Shown here piece after piece: positions 40,687 through 53,988 of a stretch of 64,000 bases of DNA. Under the pieces are notes generated by a model. That model searched no databases. It was not told the origin of the DNA and worked only from the letters and a program-made list of their open reading frames with translations. Made by a program: the position numbers and the translations under genes. Source of the DNA: Tomocerus qinae (lineage: Eukaryota; Arthropoda; Collembola; Entomobryomorpha; Tomoceridae); NCBI GenBank assembly GCA_020055645.1, contig CM034547.1:56918909-56982908 (forward strand), written 5' to 3'. Within the stretch, counting starts at the first letter, position 1; each line of letters opens with the position of its first letter.

Positions 40687-41270
40687 TTGGGCGTTGCTAC
40701 AAGTTGCAACCAGTAAGCTTATCACTTCCCGTATCAAAAAAGCTTTAACATTACTAAATTACTATATTATTGTCTTTCATAAATATAATAAGTAAAAATT
40801 TAAGCAATATTAATGGCAATCACAAATAAATCATAATTAAAAACCTAAACAGCATTGCTTTGTGCGAGTTTAGTTTTAGATTTACATATTATAATACATA
40901 TTTATGGATATCATTGATTATGGGGCAATGGTAGAAATTTATTATTACTAGTAGTGTAATAGTGTAAATACAAAGCAAACAATGCATAGAAGATATACTG
41001 TAGAATAGAACCATGAATCAAGCCAGCGTGCAGCATCGGCTAGCAACAGTAGCATTAGGTAACCTGAACACTTAATTGTAAGTACTCCAATGCTTACAAT
41101 TTTTGGGTATGCTGGAAAAGTCTTACTACCCTGGGACTTTCGTTTGCTACCTGAGCCGCTACCTGAACCTTCGCCGTCCCTACCCTCACCTTTTTCCGGA
41201 TTACCAATCTCGAGTAAGAGATTAAGAAAAGATTAGGCGGCAGTAGAGCCCAAACCCATTTAATTCAGAG
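40687..41270 (-). repeat. Right arm of the 1.5-kb imperfect palindrome
   Basis: Reverse complement of the left arm. The inner edge is recognisable at GGGCGTTGCTACAAGTTGC against the left arm's GCAACTTCTAACAACGC. The outer edge fades between about 41235 and 41270. It is shorter than the left arm owing to deletions, or insertions in the partner, including a 12-base difference after the GTAAGC shared near 41095. It carries the minus-strand coding copy. Confidence 0.88.
40948..41232 (-). pseudogene. Right-arm copy of the same unrecognised coding sequence
   Basis: Read on the minus strand from 41232 to a TAG at 40948, this gives 94 uninterrupted codons without an ATG/GTG/TTG start, which is why a start-based scan misses it. 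It matches the left-arm product: SFLNLLLEIGNP, the GEGRDGEGSGSGSG linker, a basic SKRK patch, FPAYPKIV and LADAARWLDSWFYS, followed by a hydrophobic run of about 20 residues (LLCIVCFVF and onward) that could be a membrane segment. Upstream, a TAA at 41233-41235 stands where the left arm reads AAG (Lys), so this copy is broken at its front while the left copy is broken at its back. No family is recognised. It could be part of a transposable element or a duplicated host gene exon. Confidence 0.42.
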
Positions 41271-44200
41271 AGGGATAAATATAATATTTTTATGTAACAT
41301 GCTTAATGTAGTGTAGGCCATAAGCGATGTACTAGGAAAAGTATGCTTAATAGACATGGCACATATTATAGTAAAAGCATGTAGTCATAATTCCCATCAT
41401 CTTTTTCTTCACGAAATGCTCTCATTCTGTCTTATCTCGTACGTAACTCATTCTCATAAACATTCAAAACAATAAGCACTAAACACGTGCGCTCTGAATG
41501 CAATTTATGACACTTAAGATGACTTTCACATGGCAAACTAAATATATTGTGGTGGCATGTTGTGCTATTTGGATGTGAATGGCTCTGTCTACAATTTACA
41601 TGCCTTTCTTGTTTGCCCGATCCGCTGCACTGCAGTGCAATGTAATATTTATGTAGTAGCCGGAAAACTAATTTCATGTTGAAAGTAATGTACATTAGAG
41701 TTTTTAATAACTGATGGGATGTGATGGCGTTATGATGTTAGATCCTGACTCCTCTTTCATTACTACTCTGTCCCTACGTTCCTACTCCACATTATTAACT
41801 CGAAAATAATTTTATGGTACATATACTTTCTATTCCCATTAATATTGTTTTATTTGAAGATTTTCTTACACGCATGCCTTAGTACGTATATAGCTTTATA
41901 CTATTCACAACACAAAATGAGTGAAGTGAAAACGGCCGTACCCGGCTAATGTGATTTGGCTATCAGGTTACTGATACACATTATAAGTTATAGCAACCTT
42001 ACATAGCGAGTCCCTAGTGTGCTCCACTGTTTTTTACGTTTAACCCATTTTGTGTTGACTTTCTGCTTAAAAAGCTTTCAATTTTATCAGAAAATTTCAT
42101 CTGTGCTCATAGAATTATAATTCTGAGGTCGTTGAGAGCAATGATGATGCTTTTCTATCTTGGAAAGCAAACGAGGCAATTTTTGTCTTAGGCTCTTGTC
42201 TGATAGAGCACGTAAGGTCTCCAGTTTCTACTTAAGTAAGACATCGATTCCTGTTTAACATAGCATCGTTGAGAGAAAAATTGAAGTTCCTTTTTAGTGT
42301 TCTCCACATATTTTTCCCTCTATTGTACATTCCTAGATAGTGTCACGATTTCTTAAATTTTGCAATAGTATGCATGAGATTTTTAGAAACTTTTATGCAT
42401 TACTCCGCATTAAGTATATGATGAAAGAGGATACGGTTGGAAAAGGTAGGCTGATTTTAATTTGGGAGAGAAGGGAAATGATATAGGGAGTACAATGAGC
42501 GTGTCGACTATAGGCAGAGATAATGTAATGCGTATCTTTGCTGTAAGTTACACACTTACTGTTTACTTACTACTTATTAGCAGTGTTTAGAATTTAGAAT
42601 GGTTTAGTAGGTATTAGGTAGCTAACGTCAGCTAATAGTTCTGTGTACTTAGTCGATGAGAAAAGCGGAAGAACATTAATGTGCTTAAACTCATAGCCGC
42701 TTTTTCTAGTTTCAGTTACTACATTGTAGGCTTAATTTGGATGCATTAAATTAAGAAGATTACTTTCTGGAATGAGATTTAGTTGATGATGGGGACGCTA
42801 AGGTTCTGGCTGTGAGCAGTAATCCCTATAAAGTCAGAATCAAGTACATATGTACATTACCTGCGTAGGTATGACTTAACTTTGCTCTTTCAACTTTCAT
42901 CCACTCTATTTAGTAGGTACTTGATTTACATAAGAATGAGTGTAAGCCGGAATGTATGTACAGTTACCCTGCATAAGTAACACATGTAGCTACTTCTTTG
43001 CCTACTTAGAGAAAAGTTTTACTAATAATGAGACTTATATAGAGCTAAAGGATGCCGTGCCTTGGGCTTATGCACATACAGATACATACTACTACTGCAG
43101 TCAGTAATAACTAATAGTTTTTCTACGTGAATGTCTGCATACACAGAATAGATAGAGTGCTGTGTAGCATGTTGTGCAAAGTAAGAGGAGGAGGAGTACT
43201 TATGTAAGATGTTGATAGCCCGTAAGTTAACTCGACCAACTTCACTGCACTGCACTTACACACTCTCCGAGAAATGGGCAAGTCGAGCTTAACTGCTCCA
43301 AGACGAAAAGTCATAATAAATAGCGAAATATAATTTAAGACCCTCTACTTCATAAATACTACGTTCTGCACACACTTAGTTTACTTAGCCTTGTCCTTAC
43401 GTGTATATTCTCCCTACTTCCTCCAACAACTTCTACCTAAAACTAATCAATAGTGTAATTCTAACTTAACCAACGAAAACCTAAATGTTGACTACCTATA
43501 TTATGTTTATGTACATGACTATGGCCGATTATCTCAATGCTACTATGTACAAATACATAAATACCCCTTCCCCAACTTACTAAGCATATAAACGAAGACT
43601 GTATGTAACTACGTGTAATATTAGTATATACTAATAGTGTACAGCCAGTTCTACTCTGACTCCTGAGGTAAAGCCAAACTAGTAAAAAGGGAAATGCGAA
43701 TTCAGAAGAATGGGTTGGAAGTTTAGTAGCTGGGAGTTTAGAGAAATATGTATTTTCCCTCTATGTATTTATGTTTATGGAGAATGAAATGAATGGAGAG
43801 ATGAATTGGCTGTTGGTATTTCAATGGGAGAATGTATGCAGGGCCATTTATACGGAGAAATGTATCATGGAAAGTGCTTTTTGGTGGGGAGACTCTGGAA
43901 AAAGTCATCCTATCATTCTGCAGACGCTCTACTTAGTTATGAATACCCAAATACTATAGTCACACGGTCTCTCCATCCAAAAACGTACGATAAGTCACAT
44001 CACAACGGAGGTATTTCGCTTTTCCTATTAAGTACCAATTTCATGAATTCATTTTAACTCTAGATACCTAAGGACATTAAATGTTACACGATATTTCATA
44101 ACCACATATATTTTAACACGTCATTTCACTAGTGGAGCGAGTATTGTTAGTATTTCCATTGACTAGTGTGATATATGTATGAAGAGACAGTATACTAGAG

Positions 44201-45430
44201 TCTTTTAGTAGGTAACCAGAATTTTCTGTTGGGAAAATTCATGTGTTGAGTAATACATGGTACGTCTAGAATTTTGGGGGCTAAAGTAGCTATAGGCAAT
44301 TCAAAAGTAGTAATTCCCTATAGTGTAAATAGTATATAATTTGGGAGCAGTATTTAGTTAGGGAAGGGAATGTGTAGTAAATAGCAGGGAGGCAGTGCAT
44401 AAGTAGGTAGTAGATTGTAAATAGTAATGGCAGTTAAATGAATTCATTGAATCTGTGCCGTATCGTTGTCGCCTGGCATGGTAGGCTGACTCAAGTCAAG
44501 TTTCCTGTATTGGTGAACATTAGCATTTTGCAAGTGTGAGGTTTGAGCATGAACATGTAGAGGGGAACGTCAAGTTTTGGTGCAATTCGAAAACGGAAGT
44601 CTTTTTCGAGGCTTGATCATTCCGTTCCTTCGTTAGTTTGCTTTGGTTTGGCACGACGTTCGTAGCGAAACTGTCTGGTTCTTCCACTTGAATTGATCTT
44701 AATCGCAGTCTTACAGTTAGCCCTGTACTTGATATAGTATAGTATACATTGTACTTAAATATACACATAGACCATTAGACTGTAGTTAACTGCATGGCAC
44801 GTATGATATAACTCTTTGGCTCATAACTTTTAGTTTCCCTTTATTTACAATGCATTTAAAGCCTTCATCCTTCATCCGATCCAATTCCAGCCTCAGCTCT
44901 CTATGTACGTTCTTCCCTTGCTATTAATCGTCTTCTTTAGTAGATACCAGTCGATTCTGCTAACTATTCGTTAGAGAATTCAGAATACTCCATCCGTAGT
45001 CAAGTAATGCTCTACACATGTAGTATCTCTTTACCTGAAATGATCTGTATCCATTTTAATGGAATGGTCTCTTTACCTATAATACTATACATTACATCCC
45101 ATTGCATTACACATAGACAGAAATGGACTCGAGACTGTCGACATCGAGTATTATGTATTTCTACAGGGAAATGGTAATGCACAACCTTATTCCTTTATGC
45201 CTATCTCTATAGTAGACTCCTGTTCATCCAGCATAAGTTCATTCTACGCACACTACACTATCAAATGGCATTAAACCGCTGAACACTGTACAATAGCGAA
45301 GCAAAGTCGCCAAACGAAGGCAAAGCAAGCGAAGCACAAGTCCCACTTGTCATGGTTCACTGATCGTACTGAGCCATCCTACATGGCAATCTCTTACCGA
45401 CCATGACTTCCTAATCCTCGACATCGAAAG
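41271..45430. other. Non-coding stretch, no supported gene
   Basis: No defensible gene. A minus-strand frame at 44520-44768 has a mixed composition over ~60 codons (E, K, N, Q rich) but no recognised family. 43330-43640 is C-over-G. A GC-richer patch at 45290-45430 contains GCAAAG and GCGAAGC words. Confidence 0.5.
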
Positions 45431-45439
45431 CTAATACCT

Positions 45440-46270
45440 CTTCATCTCTGGATTAGATGTACTCTTCCACCTATACATTCCCTACCTTATCCACTACCCA
45501 CTATTATCATAGTGCATAAAACTTGCTATATACTCCTGATAAGAGACTTTCTGTAAAGATTTGCCTATACACAGGCATATGGCATGTATCTTCCTAATGC
45601 AAGTACGTATTTAAGTATATTCACATATTCGGGCATTTATTCACTTCTACTATCTCTCTCTCCTTTCCTGAGCTAATGGTAAGTTGTGATCTGCTTCTCC
45701 AGCCTGACGTCAACTTCCACAGATACTATTTTCTCCATCCTTATCTTCCTCATGGCCACTCACCATCAACGGGAATTAAACTCTCCCCCACTCCAGATAC
45801 CACTTTCCTCATTGATAGTGCACAATATTCCGCTTTCGGTACTCGATTCCTTATTCTTCGCTGTGTGGTCTCCTTTCCTTTACTCTTCATTGTTTAGCCA
45901 GTTTGTTGAGATCAATGTACATAGCTACCAGTATTTGCACTTCACTACATTATTTATATTATATCTACCATATCTACAATACTCAACCCTTAATACTTAA
46001 TAATGCCTACTTATAATACTTACAAAGTACAAACACAGACAATGCAACTTTGCTTCTTCTTCTCTACAATCTAATGCTCTACTCACAGCAATCAGTTTTA
46101 AGCTGCCTCTTTACCGTCCTCTTTATCCTCTACGCTCAATAAACTTACATAGACATACAAGGCAGCACTACCAACTTCAATCGTATCAACTAAAACCTAA
46201 TTGACTCAAGTACTTTCTTCATACTACCTTAGGGTTAACTCAAATTCAAATATTTCATCATCTTTTATCG
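45440..46270. other. C-over-G strand block
   Basis: Hand counts: 45481-45540 has C 18 and G 4, and 45961-46200 has C 66 and G 17. Two overlapping plus frames (45676-45897 and 45686-46000) follow from the stop-poor pyrimidine strand and show no domain. Confidence 0.6.
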
Positions 46271-46279
46271 TTCTGCATA

Positions 46280-48780
46280 CATTCCTAAGTATTAAACACA
46301 GTTTGACATCATTACTAATACTAATTTTTTTGCATTCTGGTTTGTGTGAAAATTGAAGATTTAATAATTTTTCAACCACATAAAACTCATCACTAAGTAT
46401 TTTCTCAATTGCGTTAAAGTGCGATGGTGAGTTAATTAATTGTTATCCATTACGTTATAAAAGTGTGGCTTATAATAAGCATATGTAAAACAAGGTATCA
46501 AATATTGAAGTCTGCATCCTGCCTGCAGATTACCTAAATATTACTAGGAGTTTGTATTAGCGAACCAAAATTACCCTGACGGAAGGGGATGAATAGAGGA
46601 TGTTTATAATTTGAGTATGTGAACATAAAATGTGATGGATGATTGTGAGGGATTTGATTGGAATGATGAGCAAGGAGCAGAGTAGAAGAGTAAGAAGTTT
46701 GTTTAAAGTTTACATTGACTTGCCTTTAAATTGTCTATACTAGTGAATATAACTATTTGATAAAGAATGACTTGTTTGTACTAATACTTACCAAAAAATC
46801 AACAATAGGATCCTAAGTACCCACATACCAAGTAAAGTTCAAAATTGAAGGAATGTTTAGTGTAGGCAGAGAGTCGTTATATAACTAAATGCGTATGCTT
46901 ACGTTTGTTCCTTCATTTATTTCCAAGTGAGTTGATGTTGATTGGCCTTTATGCTGCTTTCTGAGCGAGATGATGATAATGATGATGATGAGAACGACTG
47001 TGAGGCTGATTATCATCAGAGCTTCTCTTACCTTCTTCCAAGACGACGAGTCATCAGAATAAGCCATAAATGAATGACTATATGTAGAGATTCTTCATAT
47101 ACCACTGCACTATACATATGCACCGAAGGCAGGCACTCACAAATCTTACAAGGGTCCTTACCCTAACAAATGTACGTGAAGTGCATACGCAACGAAATGG
47201 TAATACTGATGCACTCGGTAAAAAACGCATAACTATCCACATTTATTAAGGATGAGATTTAAAGTTTTGCTCCGACTTTGCTCTGCCCCCGGTCCAATGC
47301 ATTTAGGTACCTGCCCATAGTCCATAATATTACTAATGTGTTGTTCGGTTATAGCATACTATCTCTAATGTATTTTTATTTGTGCTGGCTGTACTACGTT
47401 TACTGTAGTAAAATATACAAAGTATCAAATTATGATTCTCCTTGGACCTTTTTAAAATTTGTTAGATAATAGTTTTTCCGAGAGTATATACCTATTTTAA
47501 TAATGTTTTGCTAGCACAAGTTACATTTTCCAGTTAAATATCACAAACAACAGAAGAATTATTTTTAAAGTTACTCTGTGGCCAGATGGCTATTGAGTTA
47601 GTTGTAAGAGAATCAATTCTGACACGAAAAATTAATCAATCAATAGTATTCTCTTAGAATTATGCAGTATTATTGAGATTTGAGTAACCAAAGATGGCAT
47701 AACAATAAAAAGAAGCAATTTTGTTTTAAATGCATGAGTACCTTTGTACTTATAGTAAATTAGTTATGAGACAAGGAGTGTATATTAACTAAGTGTACGA
47801 GTAGCGAGATATTATAATAATACTTATTAGGAATAGTCGGAAGACTTGGTTAATGTTAGGAAGAAGAGAAGGCAGGGGCTGAAAATAGTTTACAGCGGTT
47901 TACAATGCTGCTGTAATTGGATTCATGGGTGGGGACTGGATATTTCTCCAAAGCATTGTTTCCATCGACAGCAGAGCAGGTTGTATTGTAATGGAAGATG
48001 TTCGTTGCGAGTTCTGGTATGGCACATAAATGTACTATTACACTAACGTAACTTATCCTGTAGGAAAAGCGAGAGAATTCTGTGTAATGCAGTTTACCTA
48101 AGGTGTGTAGGCACATTCAGAATGCAACACAACAGAAGATATATGTCGGGTAGAGTTGTTCGTAGTGCTAATATCTTCTCTGGATGTGTAGTAAGGGAGT
48201 TAGAACTTACAAGTGGGAAGAGAATGCGAGGCTGGATCTTCTATTTGGAGTTGCATAGTTGGATTGTTGTGTCGTGATAGAGTAGACCCGTTGAACGAGA
48301 TGAAACTCTTCTTGATTAGATTTATTTTGACGCTTTCGACGATAAAGGTTGGGTCAGCCTTCCTCTTGACTCCTTTTCTTACTATATTACATTCTCCTCT
48401 TGAACTCTACTATTACATTCTAGCTGCACTCCTTCAATCTATACATGTGCTCAGCTCAATCTTCAAAACTATTTCTACTCCACATCCTACAACTACACCA
48501 GTTGTTTTTATCCACTCCTCATCATACAGCTAATTTCTCTAAGCTTTGACAAACTTTTTGCCAATAGTAATCAATCCGTTCAGAAATTAAGTAACATAAA
48601 ACACACGCAGGATTTAATGCTGTTTAGACAATATTACATCGGTTAGTAATATTATTATAAGTGATCCCTGTAGATTTATTTTTCCCATGAATGATGACAG
48701 AAATAACGTCTGTACAGAATTCATTTCTTCTACTTAGTTGGATTCAGATAAATTACACAACTTATGGTGAGCATCTGATT
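46280..48780. other. Non-coding stretch with small AT islands
   Basis: 46280-46500 and 47440-47740 are more AT-rich than their surroundings. A minus-strand frame at 46885-47067 reads as a 60-residue one-pass membrane peptide, but its hydrophobic core comes from the GAT/ATC triplet repeat at 46969-46991, so it is not listed as a gene. 47750-47950 is G-over-C. Confidence 0.5.
46969..46991. repeat. (GAT)n triplet repeat
   Basis: About seven GAT-type units with one GAT-to-AAT interruption. On the minus strand it reads ATC/ATT, giving an isoleucine run in an open frame. Confidence 0.8.
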
Positions 48781-49140
48781 TGTCTGGAATTTTGGATATT
48801 GGCACAATATTGGGAATTGAGTTAGATGGAGGATATGATGGGATTGAAATGAATTCGATCGTTAAATTTGAGATGTAGAGGGTCCATAGGTTAGGGTGGG
48901 GTATGAGGAATAGTAAATGTTTAATATGAGGATGAAAGACATTTGGAATGAGTAAGAGAGGTGGTTAGTTTGGAGTCTGTATGGATATTTTATGTGCTGT
49001 TGGTAGGGTAAAAGGAGAGTTTGTATCATAATGACACTCGTGGACGAAAGGATAATGCTACGTTGCGAAAAAGAAATGGGGAATTAATGGGGAGCTCTTA
49101 AAGGCTTATAGTGCAGTAGGTAGATGTTTTTAGAAGAAAG
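48781..49140. other. Extreme G-over-C strand block
   Basis: Hand count for 48781-49020 gives G 80 and C 10, a skew of about 0.78. G-runs are short (mostly 1-3), so this is not a clear G-quadruplex tract. There is no coding frame of note on either strand and no gene whose transcription could explain it. Confidence 0.75.
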
Positions 49141-52100
49141 ATGAAAGGAGACAGACGGTTCTGTTCGTCTTGGTTTTGGGCTGAAGCCTAATGTTTCCAT
49201 CGATCCACCCTGCTATGCTCATTCCGTCGATAGTATCCACATCCAAATCCACCTAACTATATAGACACTGTCGTCCAAAAGACTTTTATAAGAAAAGTAT
49301 CCTGAGATTATTACATTGTATAACATTCCGGGTTCATAAGCTCAATAGGACTAATAGTAATGTTGCCATTGTGCGGCCGCTGCCACCAAGAAATTCTTAT
49401 AAGTTACTTTCTTTGGGCAGACCAGACTTTTTTGGTTTACCCAACTTGCTGCTATACTACCTACTTGATTTCTGTGAGAAGTTCATCAACAGCAGTCAAT
49501 ATCACATTCTGCGTTGTGTATAATACGAATTAGAGCATAGGATAGACATATCTGGAGATTAAACTCCTAATACCTAACAGGTCAACAAGGTTTTGTTAAG
49601 GGCAAAGCCAAAGGACTGCATGTAATTATATATTCAAGGTGTTGCGGTTTCTCGACATACGATTTGTCCAAACAGACATGAAAGAAAAGCAGCACCAACA
49701 CTAAGATTCTGTGTGAGTTATGTAATGGGAGTTCGGTGTAGTTTCGCATTAGCTATGTAAGTGACTGTGTGAGAAGGAGAAAGAGGTTGACGTGAAGTCG
49801 ATGTGTATATAAAAGAAAGGCAATGCAAATACAAACAAGAGAAATTATGAAAATGTAGGCTGAGAGACTGACAGTGGCGTCGTTGAACATGCAATAAACG
49901 CATTCATAATATAGCACGTTTGATCAGCATGAGGTTTGCCCGTTTTCAGTGGAGTCCTGCTGGTTCTGGACCTGTAGTCTATTCTCTCCGTCCTATAATA
50001 TAAGGAGCTCTCATGTGAAATCTCTTGTAATGTAATACATAAAATGTCATTTCAGTTTACTAAGGCATACCATGTCATGTATACGCCATTATGTAGCTCA
50101 CATTCACAGTTTAAACAAAATGAAATACTATGCTAGAAATTTCATTCACCTTATACACAGTAATGTATACGAAGGAAGATGCTCGGTAGTATATTTTAAT
50201 ACATATCGACTAGGCAGTGGATAGTAATGGGAGAAACACAGCGAGGAATGGTAATAACTAATACAATACTCCTTAATGGACGTTATTGTATGTGTTTACG
50301 TGGGCTAGTGATAAATAGATTTTCCAAGGTGAGTTTTGAATCTGGAGACATGAATTGGTCCGTATCTCATTTATCCTCCCGTCAAATCCATTTGTTGAAG
50401 GCATAAATATATTTTGTCAAGAGAGCCGAAACGATTATTATAGAGTGTTGAGAACATGAAACTACATCCCAGGCATCCTGTCTAAGTTATGATCATCTAT
50501 ATGGACACACTGTACGTGCAAAAAGGCTCTTCAACATGTTTGGAACTGTGCATGAGATTTTACATCTGTGTCACGGCATTTGGCGTCAATATAATAAATT
50601 CTTTGGTAAACAAGTTGTATTATGATAGTATTTCTGTATAGAGATAATTGAAAGTCAATTTTCGGGTAGAGTGTGCATTAAGAAGAATGTTTAGTATTAA
50701 AGTAATGAAGATGTAGTAGTTATGATGGTATAGTAAGTAGTTGGGTGTAAATGGGATTAGCTGTTAGGATATGATATGACAGACAAGGCTGTTAAGAGGG
50801 AAATAAGTATGAAGACATGGTCTGAGTTAGTTATTATAAGAACACTTGACTTGTCTCGGAGTTAATTTCTTCTCGATTAAGTCAACGAAAGGCAATCACA
50901 ATATAAGATGGATGATGGATCTAGGATGTCTTAAATAAAGTAGCTCCGTGTAGTGAACCAAAGCCAAAACTAAGCCAAAGCAAACCAAAAGCAGTCAAGA
51001 AAAAGACCAAATGTGTCTTTTTACTCTTTGGCTTGTCTCGGCTCACTTACGATTAGCGGAGAGCAAAAGGATGCCAAGCAAAACTCCAACGTTCGCCATC
51101 GCCAGACTTTAGTTGAATAGTTTTGCTGATGATTTTGCTTACTCGTGCTCTATGAGTGTTCTTGTTCTTCAGAGTGGGAAGGAATGCTCGAGGACGGCTC
51201 GGGTTTTCATAGAAATTTAATACACAGTATAATCTAGACAAATTATTTAGGTATAGTTGAATGTTTTTAATGCATTCTCTTTTTTATTTCTTTTTACTTA
51301 TACTACGTAGTAGTACTGATATAAGGGTAGGAGTGTACGTACATACACGTATGGTAAATATTATAAGCATGTGGAGCTAGTTCTTATTGTTAGCTTTTTA
51401 TATAATATATATATACTTAGCTAGAGTCAGTTGGGTTTATTTCAGCGAGAGAAGTTTTCTAGAGTTTTCTTGCGCTTGTTAAAGCACAAACTGAAAAATC
51501 CTTGAGTACCTATAAGTAAGTAGTAAGCTGACGAAGAGAGAAATTAAGAGCACAGAACAAAACAGTCAAGTAGAAAAGAGCAAGTCTTGGGATTTTTTAT
51601 TGTTAACGAACAGAAAGACGTCGAGAAGGAGTCGAGAGAAACAACAGACTTTTCAACAAAAAGAACGCAGCTTTAGCTTGGCTGCCTTCTCTATATATGT
51701 ATTTGTATTTTTTGAGTTTTCTTGATTACTATTTGTTCATTGTTGTGGATTTTTCCCACAATAGTTTACAAGACTTGCCATAGTTAGTTTGATGTACTAC
51801 GGACGTAGGGACAGAATCCATTTACTTATATAGACTCTTGTGTCTTATATAATAACTATAATTTGTCAAGTAAAATCTCATTTTGACTTTTTAGATGTTG
51901 AATCCAGGGATTTTCTTCGAAAACATTCGATTAGCAAATTAATGTTTAAAATTCCATCGATAATATGGCTGGGTAAATAAAATATGTAATGCATACAATA
52001 GATAGGATGATAAGTAGGAGCGTTGAATAATCAAGGTATGTAAATATCATAGCCGTCATGAATGGTTTTTTGTAATAATTTCTTTTGATGAAGAATTCGG

Positions 52101-52790
52101 AGCCGACATTGTGAGAATAGAGTCCCTTTATTTGGAATCAGATGTGTATAGCTATCTAATGTAAAAAGTAAATAGATTCAGCAGTTAAGATAGCCAGTAG
52201 GTATTTAGTAATAATACTTAGTCGGATTGGATATGTTGATTCATATGGGCCAGCTATTGTGATTTGTGAGTAAGAAAAAAGAAATGACTTGAGTCTTGAT
52301 TTTTTGTGTCTGATTGGATATTTTGAATAGAGAAGCGGAGAGTTGATATTGATAAGAAGTTGAATAGGTTGGTTGGCCTAATGTGATGTAATAGAAAGCA
52401 AGGAAAAGAATCCTGCCATTATGTATTATGCGTTTCTCGAGTTGACTTGACTTGACTCTGACTTGAGCCAGACTGAGACTCACATTGGAATTTCTGTTCA
52501 ATTGACTGGAGTGCATTGTGTTTCCTAGCTTTAGTTTTGGTAGACGTGATAGGAACATGATGACTGTATAAGGATTTTTATATGAAAGCCAATACTTAAC
52601 TTGACATTGACTAGATTGGATTGGATGACAGCCATTGCATTGCAATGCTTCACACACTTAAGACACACAGCATACAGTATAATATTAATATAGCCCGGCT
52701 CCAATCCAAAAACCCTTAAAATTGAAGAACAGATGCAAGTCTTTCTGGAAGTCAAGCTAGATTGAACTCAATGATGAATTGGGTCAGGGG
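49141..52790. other. Non-coding stretch, no supported gene
   Basis: The longest frame in the whole window (138 codons, minus, 52241-52657) lies here, but it has no domain and its length is what chance predicts for this composition. 50940-51110 is GC-richer with GCCAAAGCC-type words. 52442-52467 holds a TTGACTTGACTTGAC-type run. Confidence 0.5.
52442..52467. repeat. TTGAC pentamer-type run
   Basis: Three overlapping TTGACTTGACTTGAC units are followed by a related CTGACTTGAG. The same words recur in both orientations at 3785, 44487, 58685, 59714 and 62741. This could be simple-sequence slippage or a dispersed motif. Confidence 0.6.
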
Positions 52791-52799
52791 ATTTCTCAT

Positions 52800-53980
52800 T
52801 GACAAGGGCACTTCAACTTTTTAATTCCCTATTTCTTCACTTCACACATTGTTCTCTAATGCTCAAACTCTATCCAAGACTCAAAACTTATTCCCTTTTC
52901 TTCCCTGACACAAACTTTGTTAGCAAAGTAAAATAAACAAATTTGATAGATTCAAACTTCCACTAAAAGAATTGATTGATTTTCACTTTCTGCTCACTTT
53001 GCTTGCCACGCTTGACTCAGTCCTTGTGGTTCCATAACTTTGTCTACCTACTACTATTCTCGATGTGTTTGTGGTAGTGTGTAATATGCCAGGTAACTAC
53101 ATACATAGCCAGACAGCACTGAACAGGACAACTTAATGGCTTGCGTGTGCTATCCGAAACCGTCGAGGTGCTCAGTAGTTATTGATTCTCTTGGAAGACC
53201 TCAGCTCCCTTCCCTTGCCCTTCCCAACTATACTATTTCCATTCTAAGACCTAAAATACGCTAATATTCTGCTACACACTCAAAACTTAAACCTATCATA
53301 AGAAATTACATCTCTTCTATTGCCTCTCAATTGAAATTTTCTGTGTAGCCATTCTTCGTTGATTTGGAATCAAATAAATTAATTTCGATGATTATTTTTT
53401 GGCATTTGTGCAATATTACATTTACAAACAGCAGGTTCTCTGGTACTCTTACTGTTGGGAAAGGTTGGTATTTTAGTGATTTTATCGTTACTGTACATTT
53501 ATTCGTTACTATTGTCTGGTGATTGGTCGGAGTTATTTAGTGAATTGGCTTTTGCGGGAAGGTTACTGTACAGGGAGATATGATTGTGAAGTAAAATGAA
53601 GATATTGAATTGTTGGTCTGGGAGGGAAGTCAAAGTGAACTGATGGTTCCGTGTGTCTTCTGTTTAATATGGATATTGGGTAGAGTTTGAATGTCTTTAT
53701 TCAATCTTACTGTTGACTTGAAATGAAATGAGGGAAGTTTGGTCTTTCAAGCTTCTCTCTCAACTGAGTCTTTCTGGGTAGATATAAGAGAGTTGTATGG
53801 AATTGAGTGAGAAGAATAATTTTCTTAGAGTTGTATGGAAGTGTAGGACAGTGGAGTGATGTCAGTTGTAGTAGTCGTTGTCTAACGTAGGAAAAGTTTG
53901 TTAGTGGTAGTACACATGCATAGAGTGAACAATGCTAGATTGAGTATAGTACGAAAGGACGATGTAGGTAGCTAGTTACA
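52800..53980. other. C-rich block followed by G-rich block
   Basis: Hand counts: 52861-52920 has C 19 and G 4; 53221-53280 C 17 and G 3; 53581-53640 G 19 and C 3; 53821-53880 G 21 and C 4. The sign changes at about 53.4 kb without a gene or repeat boundary. Confidence 0.65.
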
Positions 53981-53988
53981 CATTAGAT

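Noticed and set aside
44718..44725. CCCTGTAC as a possible right end to match TACAGGGT
   Set aside because: It lies more than 3 kb from the nearest island, with no shared flanking sequence.
52241..52657. Longest open frame, 138 codons on the minus strand
   Set aside because: The length is what chance predicts in 64 kb at this composition. No domain or conserved motif, and it overlaps TTGAC repeat words.
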